The notes: generated by a model not told the origin, from the sequence alone. Numbered from the stretch's first letter, positions 33,819 to 42,899 are shown. The stretch: 64,000 nucleotides of DNA from Actinoplanes campanulatus (GCF_014647795.1 NZ_BMPW01000017.1:181215-245214), one strand, 5' to 3'. Translations and numbers: made by a program.

Positions 33819-34634
33819 ATGACCGACGACAGTCCGATTCTCGTTCTGGGTGGCACCGGCACGGTCGGCAGCCGGGTGGCCGCACGATTGCGCGACGACG
33901 GCCGGGAGGTCCGGGTCGCGAGCCGGCACGGTGAGCAGCGGTTCGACTGGGACGATCCGGGGACGTGGGCGGCCGCGCTGTCCGGCGTACCGGTGATGTT
34001 CGTGCTCCTGCCCGATCGGTTCGGGATGCCGGAGGCATTCCTTCCGTCGGCGCTGCGCGCCGGGGTCCGGCGGGTGGTCCTGCATTCCGACCGAGGGCTC
34101 GGCGTCATGCGGCTCGATCATCTACACAAGGCAGAGCGAGAGGTACGGGAGAGCGGCTGCTCCTGGACGATCGTCCGCCCCGACTGGTTCCACCAGGACT
34201 TCGAGACGTTCTTCCGGGACGCTGTTGTGGCCGGACGGTTGTGTCTGCCGGTTCCGTCGGCGCGGCAGGGGTTCATCGACGCCGACGACATCGCGGCGGT
34301 CGAGGTGGCCGCGCTGACCGGTGACGAGCTGGCCGGGCAGGTGCTGGAGGTAACCGGGCCGCGGGCGCTGTCGTTCGGTGAGGCGGCCGGGGAGATCGAG
34401 CGGGTCACCGGGCGGCCGCTGGTGTTCGACGGCACGGCCGACGGCTACCGGCGGACGATGCGCGCGGGCGGCCTGCCGGACGAGATGATCGACGCGCTGG
34501 TCGCCGATTTCACGACCCTGGAGGAGCGCGGTGACAGCGAGCCGACCGGTGTGGTCGAGAAGGTGCTGGGCCGTCCGGGCCGCGACTTCGCCGACTATGC
34601 GAGCGACGCCGCGGCCCGGGGCGTGTGGTCCTAG
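33819..34634 (+). CDS. NmrA-like NAD(P)-binding oxidoreductase
   Basis: Atypical SDR of 271 aa with the N-terminal dinucleotide motif GGTGTVGSRVA. The NmrA/HSCARG-type core phrases are present (SRHGEQRFDWDDPGTWA, TIVRPDWFHQDF). No YxxxK catalytic pair is evident, as in regulatory or quinone-reductase-like relatives. ATG 33819. It shares a 31-bp gap with the divergent HAD gene and overlaps the convergent modA by 4 bp. Role unknown. Confidence 0.82.
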   Translation: MTDDSPILVLGGTGTVGSRVAARLRDDGREVRVASRHGEQRFDWDDPGTWAAALSGVPVMFVLLPDRFGMPEAFLPSALRAGVRRVVLHSDRGLGVMRLDHLHKAEREVRESGCSWTIVRPDWFHQDFETFFRDAVVAGRLCLPVPSARQGFIDADDIAAVEVAALTGDELAGQVLEVTGPRALSFGEAAGEIERVTGRPLVFDGTADGYRRTMRAGGLPDEMIDALVADFTTLEERGDSEPTGVVEKVLGRPGRDFADYASDAAARGVWS

Positions 34635-35383
34635 GGTGCCTGGAAACCGGCTTCGGTGAGGACCTTCACGCCGTCGGCGGAGAGCACGTAGTCGATGAAC
34701 GCCTGCCCGCCCGTGGTGTTGGCGGCACTCTTGAGCAGGGCGATCGGGTAGTCGTTGATCGCCTTGGCGGACTCGGGGAACTCGATGCCGTCCACGTCGG
34801 CGGCGGACGCCTCGGCGTCGGTGCGGTAGACCAGGGCCGCGTCGACCTCGCCGAGCTTCACCTTGGACAGGGCGGCCTTCACGTCCTGCTCCAGGGTGAC
34901 CGGGGTGAGTTCGACAGCGGCCGCCTCGAGGGCGGTCCTGGCGGCGGCGCCGCACGGGACGGCCTCGGCGCAGAGCGCCACCTTCAGGTCGGGTTCGGTC
35001 AGGTCGGCGAGGCCGGTGATGCCTTTCGGGTTGCCCTTGGCGACGGCGATGACGAGCTGATTGCGGACGAACGTGACCGGGTTTTCGGCGCTGGTGACGG
35101 CCTGCATGTTCTTCGGGGAGGCGGAGGCGAACACGTCCGCCGGGGCGCCCTCGTTGATCTGGGTGGCCAGCCCCGAGCTGCCGCCGAAGTTGAAGGTGAC
35201 CTTACTGCCCGGGTGGGCGGCCTCGAACTGCTTGCCGAGGGTGGTGAACGACTCGGTGAGCGAGGCGGCGGCGAAGACGGTGACCGCGCCGGTCTCGCCT
35301 TCGTCTTTGCTGTCACCGCAGCCGGCGAGCCCGAGGGTGAGAAGAACCGCGAGTCCGGCCGCGGTGGCGAAACGTTTGATCAC
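34631..35383 (-). CDS. modA: molybdate ABC transporter substrate-binding protein
   Basis: Periplasmic-binding lipoprotein of 250 aa. Signal LLTLGLAGC has its lipobox at residues about 18-21. The ModA ligand segment is VFAAASLTESFT at the start of the mature domain, followed by FNFGGSSGLATQI and VEAA-like oxyanion contacts. It would deliver molybdate to a ModBC permease, not encoded here. It stands divergent from moeA, so molybdenum uptake and cofactor insertion are regulated side by side. GTG 35383 is the start. It overlaps the convergent NmrA-like gene by 4 bp. Confidence 0.92.
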   Translation of the reverse strand: MIKRFATAAGLAVLLTLGLAGCGDSKDEGETGAVTVFAAASLTESFTTLGKQFEAAHPGSKVTFNFGGSSGLATQINEGAPADVFASASPKNMQAVTSAENPVTFVRNQLVIAVAKGNPKGITGLADLTEPDLKVALCAEAVPCGAAARTALEAAAVELTPVTLEQDVKAALSKVKLGEVDAALVYRTDAEASAADVDGIEFPESAKAINDYPIALLKSAANTTGGQAFIDYVLSADGVKVLTEAGFQAP

Positions 35384-35556
35384 CGGCCCACCATAGCGGC
35401 AGACATCTGCGGCTGCATATCGCCTCATCGACCGCATCTGCATAGAGGCCAAGCCATATGACGCCGCAAATGCCGGTAAGACCGTGGGTAGCGGCGAAGA
35501 TCATGCCTGGCCGTAGGCTGGGGCCGTCACGAACAGGCCGTACGCAGGGAGAGATC

Positions 35557-36687
35557 GTGGGAACCCCGTGGGATCAGGCGTACGTCATCGCCCGGGACGC
35601 CGCCGATCCCCTGCCCGGCCGGACCGTGCCCGTGGAGGAGGCGCTCGGTCAGGTGCTCGCCGGGCCGGTGCGCTGTGTCCGGCCGGTGCCGGCGTTCGAC
35701 AACGCGGCCATGGACGGTTACGCGGTCGCCGGCGACGGGCCGTGGACCGTACGGGGACGCGTGCTCGCCGGCCACGCCGCCGGAGTGCCGCTGAGCCCCG
35801 GTGACGCCGTGGAGATAGCGACCGGGGCGCCGGTGCCGGACGAGGCCGAGGCGGTGCTGCCGTACGAGGAGTGCACGGTGACCGCGGGCGCCGTGCACGC
35901 GGCGCGCGGGCAGCGGGCGCACATCCGGCGGGCCGGGGACGCGCTCGCCGCCGGGGCGGTGGTCGTTCCGGCCGGCCGTGTCGTGACGGCCACCGTGGTC
36001 GCGGCCGCCGTGCAGGCCGGGGCGCAGACGGTGTTCACGCATCGTCCGCCGACCGTGTCGCTGCTGGTCACCGGCGATGAGGTGATCACCCGTGGGGTGC
36101 CGGGGCCGGGTCAGGTGCGGGACAGTTTCACCGAGCCGGTCGCGGCGGTCACCACCCGGGCCGGCGGATGCTTCCAGGACAGCCGCCATCTGCCCGACGA
36201 CCCGGACCGGCTGGCCGCCGCCCTCGCCGGGTCGCGCGCGGAGGTGATCGTGGTGAGTGGATCGTCGTCGAAGGGGGCCGCCGATCACCTGCACACGCTG
36301 CTGGCCGCGGAGAAGGCGACCTGGCTGGTGCAGGGCGTGCGATGCCGTCCCGGGCACCCGCAGGGCCTGGCGGTGCTGCCGGACGGGCGGTTCGTGGTGA
36401 GCTTGCCGGGGAACCCGTACGCCGGCCTGGTCGCGGCCTTGACCCTGCTCGAACCGCTGGTGGCGACGCTGGCCGGACGCCCGCCGGGCCCGCTGCCGAC
36501 CGCGGCGGTGACCGGCCGCACCCGGCTGATGCCCGGCGGCGTCCGCATCGTCCCGGTGACCGGCGGCCGCATCGCGGGCCCGGGCGGTTCGGCGGGTCTG
36601 CACCTGGCGGCCATCGCCGACGCCCTGGCCGTCCTGCCCGACACGTGGACCGACGGCGCCGCCGCCCCGCTGCTCGCGCTGCCCTGA
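35557..36687 (+). CDS. moeA: molybdopterin molybdenumtransferase
   Basis: MoeA of 376 aa. The N-terminal signature FDNAAMDGYAV is followed by the MoeA domain II (GDAVEIATGAPVPDEAEAV) and the MoCF/MogA-like domain (LLVTGDEVI). The ligase segment VSLPGNPYAGLVA lies in the last third. It inserts molybdate into adenylylated molybdopterin. GTG 35557 was chosen for its AGGGAG site. It is divergent from modA (173 bp apart), and the shared gap carries repeated CATCTGC and TGCATA motifs. Confidence 0.92.
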   Translation: MGTPWDQAYVIARDAADPLPGRTVPVEEALGQVLAGPVRCVRPVPAFDNAAMDGYAVAGDGPWTVRGRVLAGHAAGVPLSPGDAVEIATGAPVPDEAEAVLPYEECTVTAGAVHAARGQRAHIRRAGDALAAGAVVVPAGRVVTATVVAAAVQAGAQTVFTHRPPTVSLLVTGDEVITRGVPGPGQVRDSFTEPVAAVTTRAGGCFQDSRHLPDDPDRLAAALAGSRAEVIVVSGSSSKGAADHLHTLLAAEKATWLVQGVRCRPGHPQGLAVLPDGRFVVSLPGNPYAGLVAALTLLEPLVATLAGRPPGPLPTAAVTGRTRLMPGGVRIVPVTGGRIAGPGGSAGLHLAAIADALAVLPDTWTDGAAAPLLALP

Positions 36688-36733
36688 AAATCCGGGTGAG
36701 AATCCGCCCCGGGTGCCTTTAGGATCGTCGGCA

Positions 36734-36819
36734 GCGGTGGGCGGCTCCTCGCGGCGCTTCCTTCTTGAACAGACATTTTGGTAAAATGCCCCATAGCGTC
36801 TCGGCTTTCCGCCCACCGC
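36734..36819. repeat. nested inverted repeats with AT-rich palindrome
   Basis: GCGGTGGGCGG (36734-36744) and CCGCCCACCGC (36809-36819) are exact reverse complements. Between them CATTTT (36774-36779) and AAAATG (36783-36788) pair around GGT. The AT-rich core is unusual for this genome and lies between the convergent moeA and globin genes. Confidence 0.5.
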
Positions 36820-36825
36820 TTCACC

Positions 36826-37272
36826 TCAGCCGTGCCAGCGCGGCACCTCCTGGCACGGGTGCAGGTCGGTGTCGGCGGTGGCGTGCGAGTTCTGGACGGC
36901 CACCTCGGTGCCGAAGTCGAGGTAGTCGCGCAGCGCCGTCCGGGTGCGGGAGTCGCCGGGCAGGCCGGTGCGGTCGGCGGCGGCCAGGAAGAGGTCGATG
37001 AAACGCTGCCGCCGATCCTCACGGATCGACTTGCCGCGATGCGCCTCCAGGAGCGCCGGAAAACCGCCGAGATCATCGGTGTACGTGGTGGGCCCGCCGA
37101 ACACCTCGGCCAGGAACGCGGTCAGGTGGTCGATGTGTTCTGGGTGCCCGTCACCGAAGAGCGGGTGCAGAAGTGGATCGGCGAGAACGGTCGGATACCA
37201 GTCGGCGACCAGACGGTGCAACGCCTCGCGGCCGCCGACATGTTCGTACAATGTGGTCTCAACACCGGTCAT
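36826..37272 (-). CDS. truncated hemoglobin (group II-like)
   Basis: Globin of 148 aa with the 2-on-2 fold. YEHVGGREALHRLVADWY forms helices A-B, the distal region is LFGDGHPEHIDHLTAFLAEV, and the proximal His lies in LLEAHRGKSI. A C-terminal basic H-x-C-x-E-V tail follows. Such proteins bind O2 or NO and protect against nitrosative stress or support respiration. ATG 37272 is preceded by a tandem ATTACAC repeat that may be its promoter or operator. Confidence 0.88.
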   Translation of the reverse strand: MTGVETTLYEHVGGREALHRLVADWYPTVLADPLLHPLFGDGHPEHIDHLTAFLAEVFGGPTTYTDDLGGFPALLEAHRGKSIREDRRQRFIDLFLAAADRTGLPGDSRTRTALRDYLDFGTEVAVQNSHATADTDLHPCQEVPRWHG

Positions 37273-37357
37273 GATTACACAATTACACGCTGCTTGAACT
37301 GTGGCAATGCCCAAACGGCCACCACTGGCGCGAAGCCGGCGGCGGCCGTCGGGAACG

Positions 37358-38067
37358 TCAGCCCAGCGGCTGGCCACCGATCGGGACGAACCGATCGAAG
37401 CCGCCGACGAAATTGACCTGGATCAGGCCGTAGAGACGGTTGTCGGTGCCCCGGACGAAGACCTGGTCGGCCACCGTCCGGCCGGCGAACGGCGCGGCGC
37501 CGGTGGAGACCGGGTTGCCGGTGCCGATGCCGCGCAGGTTGATGTAGCCACCGAACCGGGTCGAACCGGGCGGGCGACGGTTACGGCCCCGTCCTCGAGG
37601 CCGCGGGCGAAGATCCGGGTCTGCGGCGGCTGGGAGCCACGCGGCGGGATCTGGACCGCCGCGATCTCGCTGGAGATCAGCAGCCCGGGGATCACCTCGA
37701 AGCCGCTGGGCGTGTCGAACGCGGCGCCCAGCGCGGTGACCGGCCGGTTGAAGATGTCCCGGCCGAACACCTGCGCCCCGTCCGGGGTCAGGACGCCGGT
37801 CGGGTCGCCGAGGACGACCATGCCGGTGGAGACGAACGGGTCGTAGGTGTTGGCGGTCGGGTTGCCGCGGCTGTACAGGATCGCGCCGTCCTGTCCACGG
37901 TTGACGATGAACCGGCCGTTCGGGTCGGCGGCCGGGGTGCTGAGCGCCGTGACGTCCGGGGGCAGCGGGGCCGCGGCCGCGACGGCCGGCGACGGGACGA
38001 TCCCGATCACCGTGGCCGCGGTCACGCCGGTCAGCGCGTACCCGAGGGCTCTGCCGAGCTTGAGCAT
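37358..38067 (-). pseudogene. secreted repeat protein interrupted by a frameshift
   Basis: The reading frame starts at ATG 38067 with GGAGG 4 nt upstream, a Sec signal peptide (ALTGVTAATVIGIVPSPAVA) and about 150 residues in frame. Near 37560 the frame is lost. The -1-shifted frame then continues as RFGGYINLRGIGTGN to VRGTDNRLYG and ends at 37358. Restoring one base gives 236 aa, and the 710-nt span is one short of a multiple of three. Repeated phrases such as FIVNRGQDGAILYSR, IFARGLEDGAVT and VFVRGTDNRLYG resemble PLL/tectonin-type propeller blades, suggesting a carbohydrate-binding protein. A sequencing error is the main alternative to a real mutation. Confidence 0.72.
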
Positions 38068-38141
38068 TCTTCCTCCCCGTTTCGGGTTTCGTGTTCGGGA
38101 GGAAGCGTGGCCGCGGCGGCTTGCGGAAATGTTGTGGCGAG

Positions 38142-40940
38142 TCAGTGGTCCGGCTCGGCTTCGCCTTCGCCCAGTCCGGCGAGCGCTCTTGCCTGCTGGT
38201 CACGCGCGCCGGTTCCCACGGCCAGTTCAAAGGCGCGGCGGTACGAGGTGAGCGCACGTTCGTGGTCGTCACAGGCGGCGTAGGTCTCGCCGAGGCCGTT
38301 GAGCGCCGACGCCTGCCCGAACCGTTCGCCCAGGTCGTCGAAGATGTCCAGGGCCTGCTGGTGATGTTCGCGCGCCCGCCCGTGGCGCCCGAGCCGCCGC
38401 TCCTGCGCGCCGAGACTGTCCAGGGTCCACGCCTGGCTGCTGCGGTGCCCGAGTTCCCGGAACAGTGCCAGGGCCTGCCGGTGCCCGTCGGCCGCCACCG
38501 CGTGCCGGCCACTGCGCGACTCGACCTCGCTCAGGCTGTTCAGGGCCCACGCCTCGCCGAACCGGTGCCCGGACCGCTGGTGCATCGCCAGCGCCCGTTC
38601 GGCGTGCCCACGAGCCGTGCCGACGTGGCCGAGCCGGGCCTCGACCGAGGCGAGCCGGGTGCGCACGTGTGCCTCGCCGGTGCGGTCGCCGAGCCGCCGG
38701 AACCGGTGCAGCGCCTGTTCGAACCGCTGGGCGGCGCTCTCGTACCGGCCGAGTTGTTCCTCGATCATCGCGAGGTTGCCGAGCGCCCGGGCCTCCCCCA
38801 CCTCGTCGCCGCCCCGCGACGAGAGCCGCAGCGCCTCCTCCAGGCGCTCGATCGCCACCGGGTGCCGGCCCTCCTGCGCGTACGTGTAGGCGAGCGCGTT
38901 CAGCGCGTACGCCTCGCCGGGTTCGTCGCCGAGGTCCCGGGCCGCGGAGCGGGCCGTCTCGAAGACGACGACGGCGGCACTGTGCTGGTCGCCGTCGAGG
39001 TAGCGGTACAGGATCGCGGCGAGCCGCACGGTCACGGCCGGTGCCTGGTGGGCGGCGGCGTGCACGGCGATCGCGGTGAGGTTCGGCAGTTCGGTGTGCA
39101 GCCAGTCGCGTGCCGTCTCCGGTTCGGCGAAGTCCGGCACCGGCCCGGTCGCCGTCACCGGTGGCCGCCGGCCGGCCTCGCCGGGGTAGAGCACCTGCAT
39201 CGCCGCCGAGGCCGCGCCCAGATAGTGGTCGTAGAGGCGGGCCAGCGCGGCCGGCCCGTCGGCGGCCCGTTCGGCGGCGTACGCCCGCAGCAGGTCGTGC
39301 AGCCCGTACCGGTCGTCGGCGAGCCGGTGGATCAAGTGCGCCCGGGTCAGGGCGGCCAGCGACTCGCGCACCGGGCGGCCGGACAGCGCTGCGGCGGCGA
39401 GCGTGTCGATCCATGGGCCGGGATGCAGGCCGAGCAGCGCGAACAGGTCAACGGCCGCGGCCGGCAGGTGCCGCAGCGACCAGGAGAAGACGGCCCGGAC
39501 CGCGGCCCGTGGATCACCGCCGTCGCTGAGCAGGTCGAGGCGGCGCTGTCCGGCCAGTTCGGTGGTGAGGGCGCGGAGGGTGGCGTCCGGCCTGGACGCG
39601 GCGAGTTCGGCGGCGATCCGCAACGCCAGCGGCAGCCGGGCGCACTGTTCGACCAGCATCGCGGCCGCCGCCGGCTCCCGGGTGACCCGGTCGCCGACCA
39701 GTTCCCGCAGCAGCCCGGCCGCGGCCGGCTGGGTCAGCACGTCCAGAGGAATCCGCCGGGCGCCATGCACCGAGACGAGCCCGGCCAGTGAATCACGGCT
39801 GGTCACCAGGACCGCGCAGGTGGGCGCGCCGGGCAGCAGGTGGCGAACCTGCTCGACGGTGGCGGCGTTGTCGAGCACCACGAGCATGCGGCGGCCGGCC
39901 AGCTGGGTGCGGTACTGGGCCGCGCGCTCGTCCAACCCGGCCGGCGCCGCCCGGCCCTGCGGCAGGACCGCGGCGAGCAGGGTGCCGAGCGCCTCCATCG
40001 GCGTCACCGGTTGTTCCGGGTCGAAGCCGCGCAGGTTGACGTACAGCTGGCCGTCGGGGAACCGGTCGCGGGCCCGGTGCGCCCAGTGCACGGCCAGGGC
40101 GGTCTTGCCGGCGCCCGGTGTGCCGGTGAGACAGACGATCGGCGGGGTTCCGGGCCGGTCGAGTTCGGCCAGTTCCGCGGCCCGGCCGGTGAACGCGGGC
40201 ACGTCGGCGGGCAGCTGCGCGGGCACCGGCCGGATCGTGACCACGGCCGGATCGTTGCTCAGCACCACCTGGTGGGCGGCCTGGAGAGCCGGTCCCGGGT
40301 CGGCGCCGAGCTCGTCGCGGAGCAGGCGGCGGATCCGGTCGTAGCGGATCAGCGCGTCGGAGGGCCGGCCGGCCGCGTGCAGGGCCCGGATCAGCGCCTC
40401 GGTGGCCGGTTCGAACATCGGCCGCTGCTCGGCCAGCTCGGTCAGCGGCGCCAGCACCGTCTCGGCCCGGCCGTCGCGGATCTCGGTGTGCGCCCAGGCG
40501 ACGACCGCGGCTGCGTGCTCGTCCCACAGCGTCTCGCGGATCCGGTCGGCCCACACACCGCCGACACCGGACAGGGGCTCACCCTGCCAGAGATCGAGGG
40601 CGGCACGGGCTTCGCCGCGCGCCAGCAGGGTCCGGAACCACAGCACGTCGACCTGCTGCGGGTCGGCGTCGAGCAGATAGCCTCCGGACGTACGGATCAG
40701 CGGCTGGTCCGTGGCGTCCCCGAGCACGCGGCGCAGCCGGGCCACATAGGCGTAGATCGATCGGCGAGCCCCCGGCGGCGCCGTCTCACCCCACACCCGC
40801 CCGATCAGCGTCTCCAGGGCGACCGGCCGTCCCGCCTCGAGCAGCAGCACCGCGAGCACGGCACGCTGACGCGGCTCCCCGGCCGGCACCACCCGTCCCC
40901 CGGCCCGGACCTCGACCGCCCCCAGCACCCGGAACTCCAT
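38142..40940 (-). CDS. AfsR/SARP-type regulator with NB-ARC and TPR
   Basis: Protein of 932 aa with the complete AfsR layout. The N-terminal OmpR-like winged helix and BTAD domain are at about 1-250. An NB-ARC ATPase follows, with Walker A GTPGAGKT near residue 270, MLVVLDNAATVEQVR as Walker B, and a GLPL-like VEQCARLPLALRIA. The C-terminal 250-300 residues are TPR repeats (LGNLAMIEEQLGRYESAAQR). It integrates a signal by ATP-driven oligomerisation and activates target promoters. ATG 40940 was chosen over GTG 40952. It is divergent from the 248-aa gene at 40979, and only 38 bp separate the starts. Confidence 0.88.
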   Translation of the reverse strand: MEFRVLGAVEVRAGGRVVPAGEPRQRAVLAVLLLEAGRPVALETLIGRVWGETAPPGARRSIYAYVARLRRVLGDATDQPLIRTSGGYLLDADPQQVDVLWFRTLLARGEARAALDLWQGEPLSGVGGVWADRIRETLWDEHAAAVVAWAHTEIRDGRAETVLAPLTELAEQRPMFEPATEALIRALHAAGRPSDALIRYDRIRRLLRDELGADPGPALQAAHQVVLSNDPAVVTIRPVPAQLPADVPAFTGRAAELAELDRPGTPPIVCLTGTPGAGKTALAVHWAHRARDRFPDGQLYVNLRGFDPEQPVTPMEALGTLLAAVLPQGRAAPAGLDERAAQYRTQLAGRRMLVVLDNAATVEQVRHLLPGAPTCAVLVTSRDSLAGLVSVHGARRIPLDVLTQPAAAGLLRELVGDRVTREPAAAAMLVEQCARLPLALRIAAELAASRPDATLRALTTELAGQRRLDLLSDGGDPRAAVRAVFSWSLRHLPAAAVDLFALLGLHPGPWIDTLAAAALSGRPVRESLAALTRAHLIHRLADDRYGLHDLLRAYAAERAADGPAALARLYDHYLGAASAAMQVLYPGEAGRRPPVTATGPVPDFAEPETARDWLHTELPNLTAIAVHAAAHQAPAVTVRLAAILYRYLDGDQHSAAVVVFETARSAARDLGDEPGEAYALNALAYTYAQEGRHPVAIERLEEALRLSSRGGDEVGEARALGNLAMIEEQLGRYESAAQRFEQALHRFRRLGDRTGEAHVRTRLASVEARLGHVGTARGHAERALAMHQRSGHRFGEAWALNSLSEVESRSGRHAVAADGHRQALALFRELGHRSSQAWTLDSLGAQERRLGRHGRAREHHQQALDIFDDLGERFGQASALNGLGETYAACDDHERALTSYRRAFELAVGTGARDQQARALAGLGEGEAEPDH

Positions 40941-40978
40941 GCCGCGGTCCACGACCACACGATATAGACACCTGTCGA

Positions 40979-41725
40979 ATGCGTAGGCTGGCCGGCATAT
41001 ACGTCGCGGAAGACCCACACATCTCTGCTCGTCTCCACCACTTCCTGCGGGCGCGCTCGCACCGCCGTCCACGAACGAGCGAGTCGGTGATCCGGTCCTC
41101 GCTCCCGGCCGGCGACATCGTCGAGACGATGGTCCGGTTCGAGGAGCGTTACGGCGGCCTGGCCTACACCGTCCGGGGCGGCAACGACATGGAGTACGGT
41201 CTGGACGGCCCTCCGTCGGTGCACGCCACCCCGTTGGGCCCGGCCTTCGACGGGATCCTGGACGGAGACTGGACCTGGGGCCTGAGCGTCCTCGCCGACG
41301 GCCGTACCGCCATGGGACCCGGGCGGTGGCCGTTCCGGGTCATCGACCGGTCCGTCGATCAGCGCCTGGAACGGCATGCCCTGATGGCCGAGATACACGG
41401 CTGGTTCCATCGCACGTTCGAATGCCGGACCCCCGCGCACGTCCCGCCGGTGGCCGACGAGAGCGTGCTGCCGCCACCGGTGCCCGAGGCGACCGGCCCG
41501 GCCGAGTGGTGGTGGTGTTCCGAGGACGTCGCGGTCCAGGCGACGCTGAGCGGATGGCCCCCGGACCGGGACAGATGGACGGTCCGCTACTTCGCCCGCA
41601 CCCCGCAACAGGCCGCCGAGGCGAATCCCACGATCTACGCGGCGACCGTCCACGAGACGGTCCCCGCGGCCCTGTGCACCCTGTGCTGCCAGGCCATCGA
41701 ACCGGGCAGGACCTGCGCACGCTGA
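40979..41725 (+). CDS. hypothetical protein (SUKH-like features)
   Basis: A 248-aa soluble protein. Its middle, MVRFEERYGGLAYTVRGGND, recalls the F-E-x-x-x-G-G phrase of SMI1/KNR4 (SUKH) proteins, but the assignment is tentative. The C-terminus carries CTLCCQAIEPGRTCAR, a cysteine cluster that could bind zinc. ATG 40979 lies 10 nt after a -10-like TATAGA (40963-40968), which suggests a very short leader. It is divergent from the AfsR-like regulator. Confidence 0.62.
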   Translation: MRRLAGIYVAEDPHISARLHHFLRARSHRRPRTSESVIRSSLPAGDIVETMVRFEERYGGLAYTVRGGNDMEYGLDGPPSVHATPLGPAFDGILDGDWTWGLSVLADGRTAMGPGRWPFRVIDRSVDQRLERHALMAEIHGWFHRTFECRTPAHVPPVADESVLPPPVPEATGPAEWWWCSEDVAVQATLSGWPPDRDRWTVRYFARTPQQAAEANPTIYAATVHETVPAALCTLCCQAIEPGRTCAR

Positions 41726-41763
41726 CGCGCCGCCGCTTGATCAACAACGGTAGAGTGCCCGCC

Positions 41764-42381
41764 ATGCGCGCGCTCGCCGACCTGATCGACATCGAGGATT
41801 CCGCCTGGCCGGAGATCCGGAACGCCGTCGCGGGCGCACCCTGCCCGGTGACGGTCCTCCCCGCCGACCGGGGCCGGGCCGACGCGGAGCTGGAGCGGGT
41901 GCAGGTGACGACCCGGTCGTGGCTGGGCGCGGTCGTGCACCGTACCGGTGGGCTGGTGATCGACCACGGCTGGCTGCGCGTCTTCGGTTCCGGCAGCGCC
42001 GCCGACCGGCTGGCGTCGCTCGGCGAGATGAACCCCACCGACGGCCCGCTGCTGGTCGGCGTCGACGTGCTGGGTGGCCGGTTCGCCTGGGCCGCCGACG
42101 GCGGCACGCCGTCGATCCGCTATTTCGCGCCGGACAGCCTGCGCTGGGAGGACCTGGAGATCGGGTACGGGCACTGGCTGGCCGCGATGCTCGGCGGCGG
42201 GACGACGCGGTTCTACGCGGACCTGCGCTGGGACGGCTGGGCCGAGGAGGTCGCCGGGTGTGGCCTGGACCAGGCGATCTCCCTGTTCCCGCCACCGTGG
42301 ACCGTCGAGGGCAAGGACCTGAACGCAGTCTCCCGCCACCCGGTCCCGATGGCCGAGGCCCTGTCCCTGCAGGACCTCTGA
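41764..42381 (+). CDS. DUF2625 family protein
   Basis: A 205-aa soluble protein matching DUF2625: SAWPEIRNAVAGAPCPVTVL at the start, VVHRTGGLVIDHGWLRVFGSGS in the middle and a RFYADLRWDGWAEEV segment near the end. The family is structurally known but its function is not established. Its stop overlaps the next start (TGATG), so it is translationally coupled to the small membrane protein downstream. Confidence 0.82.
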   Translation: MRALADLIDIEDSAWPEIRNAVAGAPCPVTVLPADRGRADAELERVQVTTRSWLGAVVHRTGGLVIDHGWLRVFGSGSAADRLASLGEMNPTDGPLLVGVDVLGGRFAWAADGGTPSIRYFAPDSLRWEDLEIGYGHWLAAMLGGGTTRFYADLRWDGWAEEVAGCGLDQAISLFPPPWTVEGKDLNAVSRHPVPMAEALSLQDL

Positions 42382-42899
42382 TGCGCCGCGTCTGGCTCCT
42401 CCTCGCCGCGCTCGTGGCCGCAACCGGCCTGGCACTCGGCGCCGCGGTCTGGTTCGGTGTCCCCCTCGACGGCGGCCCGCTTCGGCAGATCCCGCTCGGC
42501 CAGCCGGTCACCGTGACCCTGCCGGAACGCGGCGCGATGCTCTGGGTGACGACCGAGGGCGGCCGGGTCAGCTGCGAGATCGTGGGCGTCCAGCCGGAGC
42601 GGGGCCTGTCCTCGTTGATGCTTCCCGATCAAAGCCTTACGGCGCGAACGGACGGCCAGACCTGGCACCCGGCCATGCTGCTGACGGCCTACCCGCCCGG
42701 CGAATACACGCTCACCTGTACATCGAGCGAGACGTCCCTGGCCACCGCCGAGGCCCCCCTGATCCGCGACTTCCGGACCCGGGCCGTCGCGCTGCTGGCA
42801 GCGGCGATGCTGACCGTCGCGGGCCTGGGAACTGCCGCGATCGTGGCACTGCGCAGCGGCGCATCCGGCCGCCGGGCGGGCGGTCCCGGCTGGTCGTGA
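42381..42899 (+). CDS. small membrane protein with extracytoplasmic domain
   Basis: 172 aa with an N-terminal hydrophobic segment (about residues 3-27), an extracytoplasmic middle of about 100 aa and a second helix (about 132-155) before a basic tail. It is predicted to have both ends in the cytoplasm. Its outside part carries GTVT-like beta strands and two cysteines that could form a disulfide. ATG 42381 overlaps the stop of the DUF2625 gene. Not recognised. Confidence 0.68.
   Translation: MRRVWLLLAALVAATGLALGAAVWFGVPLDGGPLRQIPLGQPVTVTLPERGAMLWVTTEGGRVSCEIVGVQPERGLSSLMLPDQSLTARTDGQTWHPAMLLTAYPPGEYTLTCTSSETSLATAEAPLIRDFRTRAVALLAAAMLTVAGLGTAAIVALRSGASGRRAGGPGWS

Noticed and set aside
38091-39791. 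566-aa plus-strand frame opposite the AfsR-like gene
   Set aside because: Antisense shadow of a gene with clear BTAD, NB-ARC and TPR domains.
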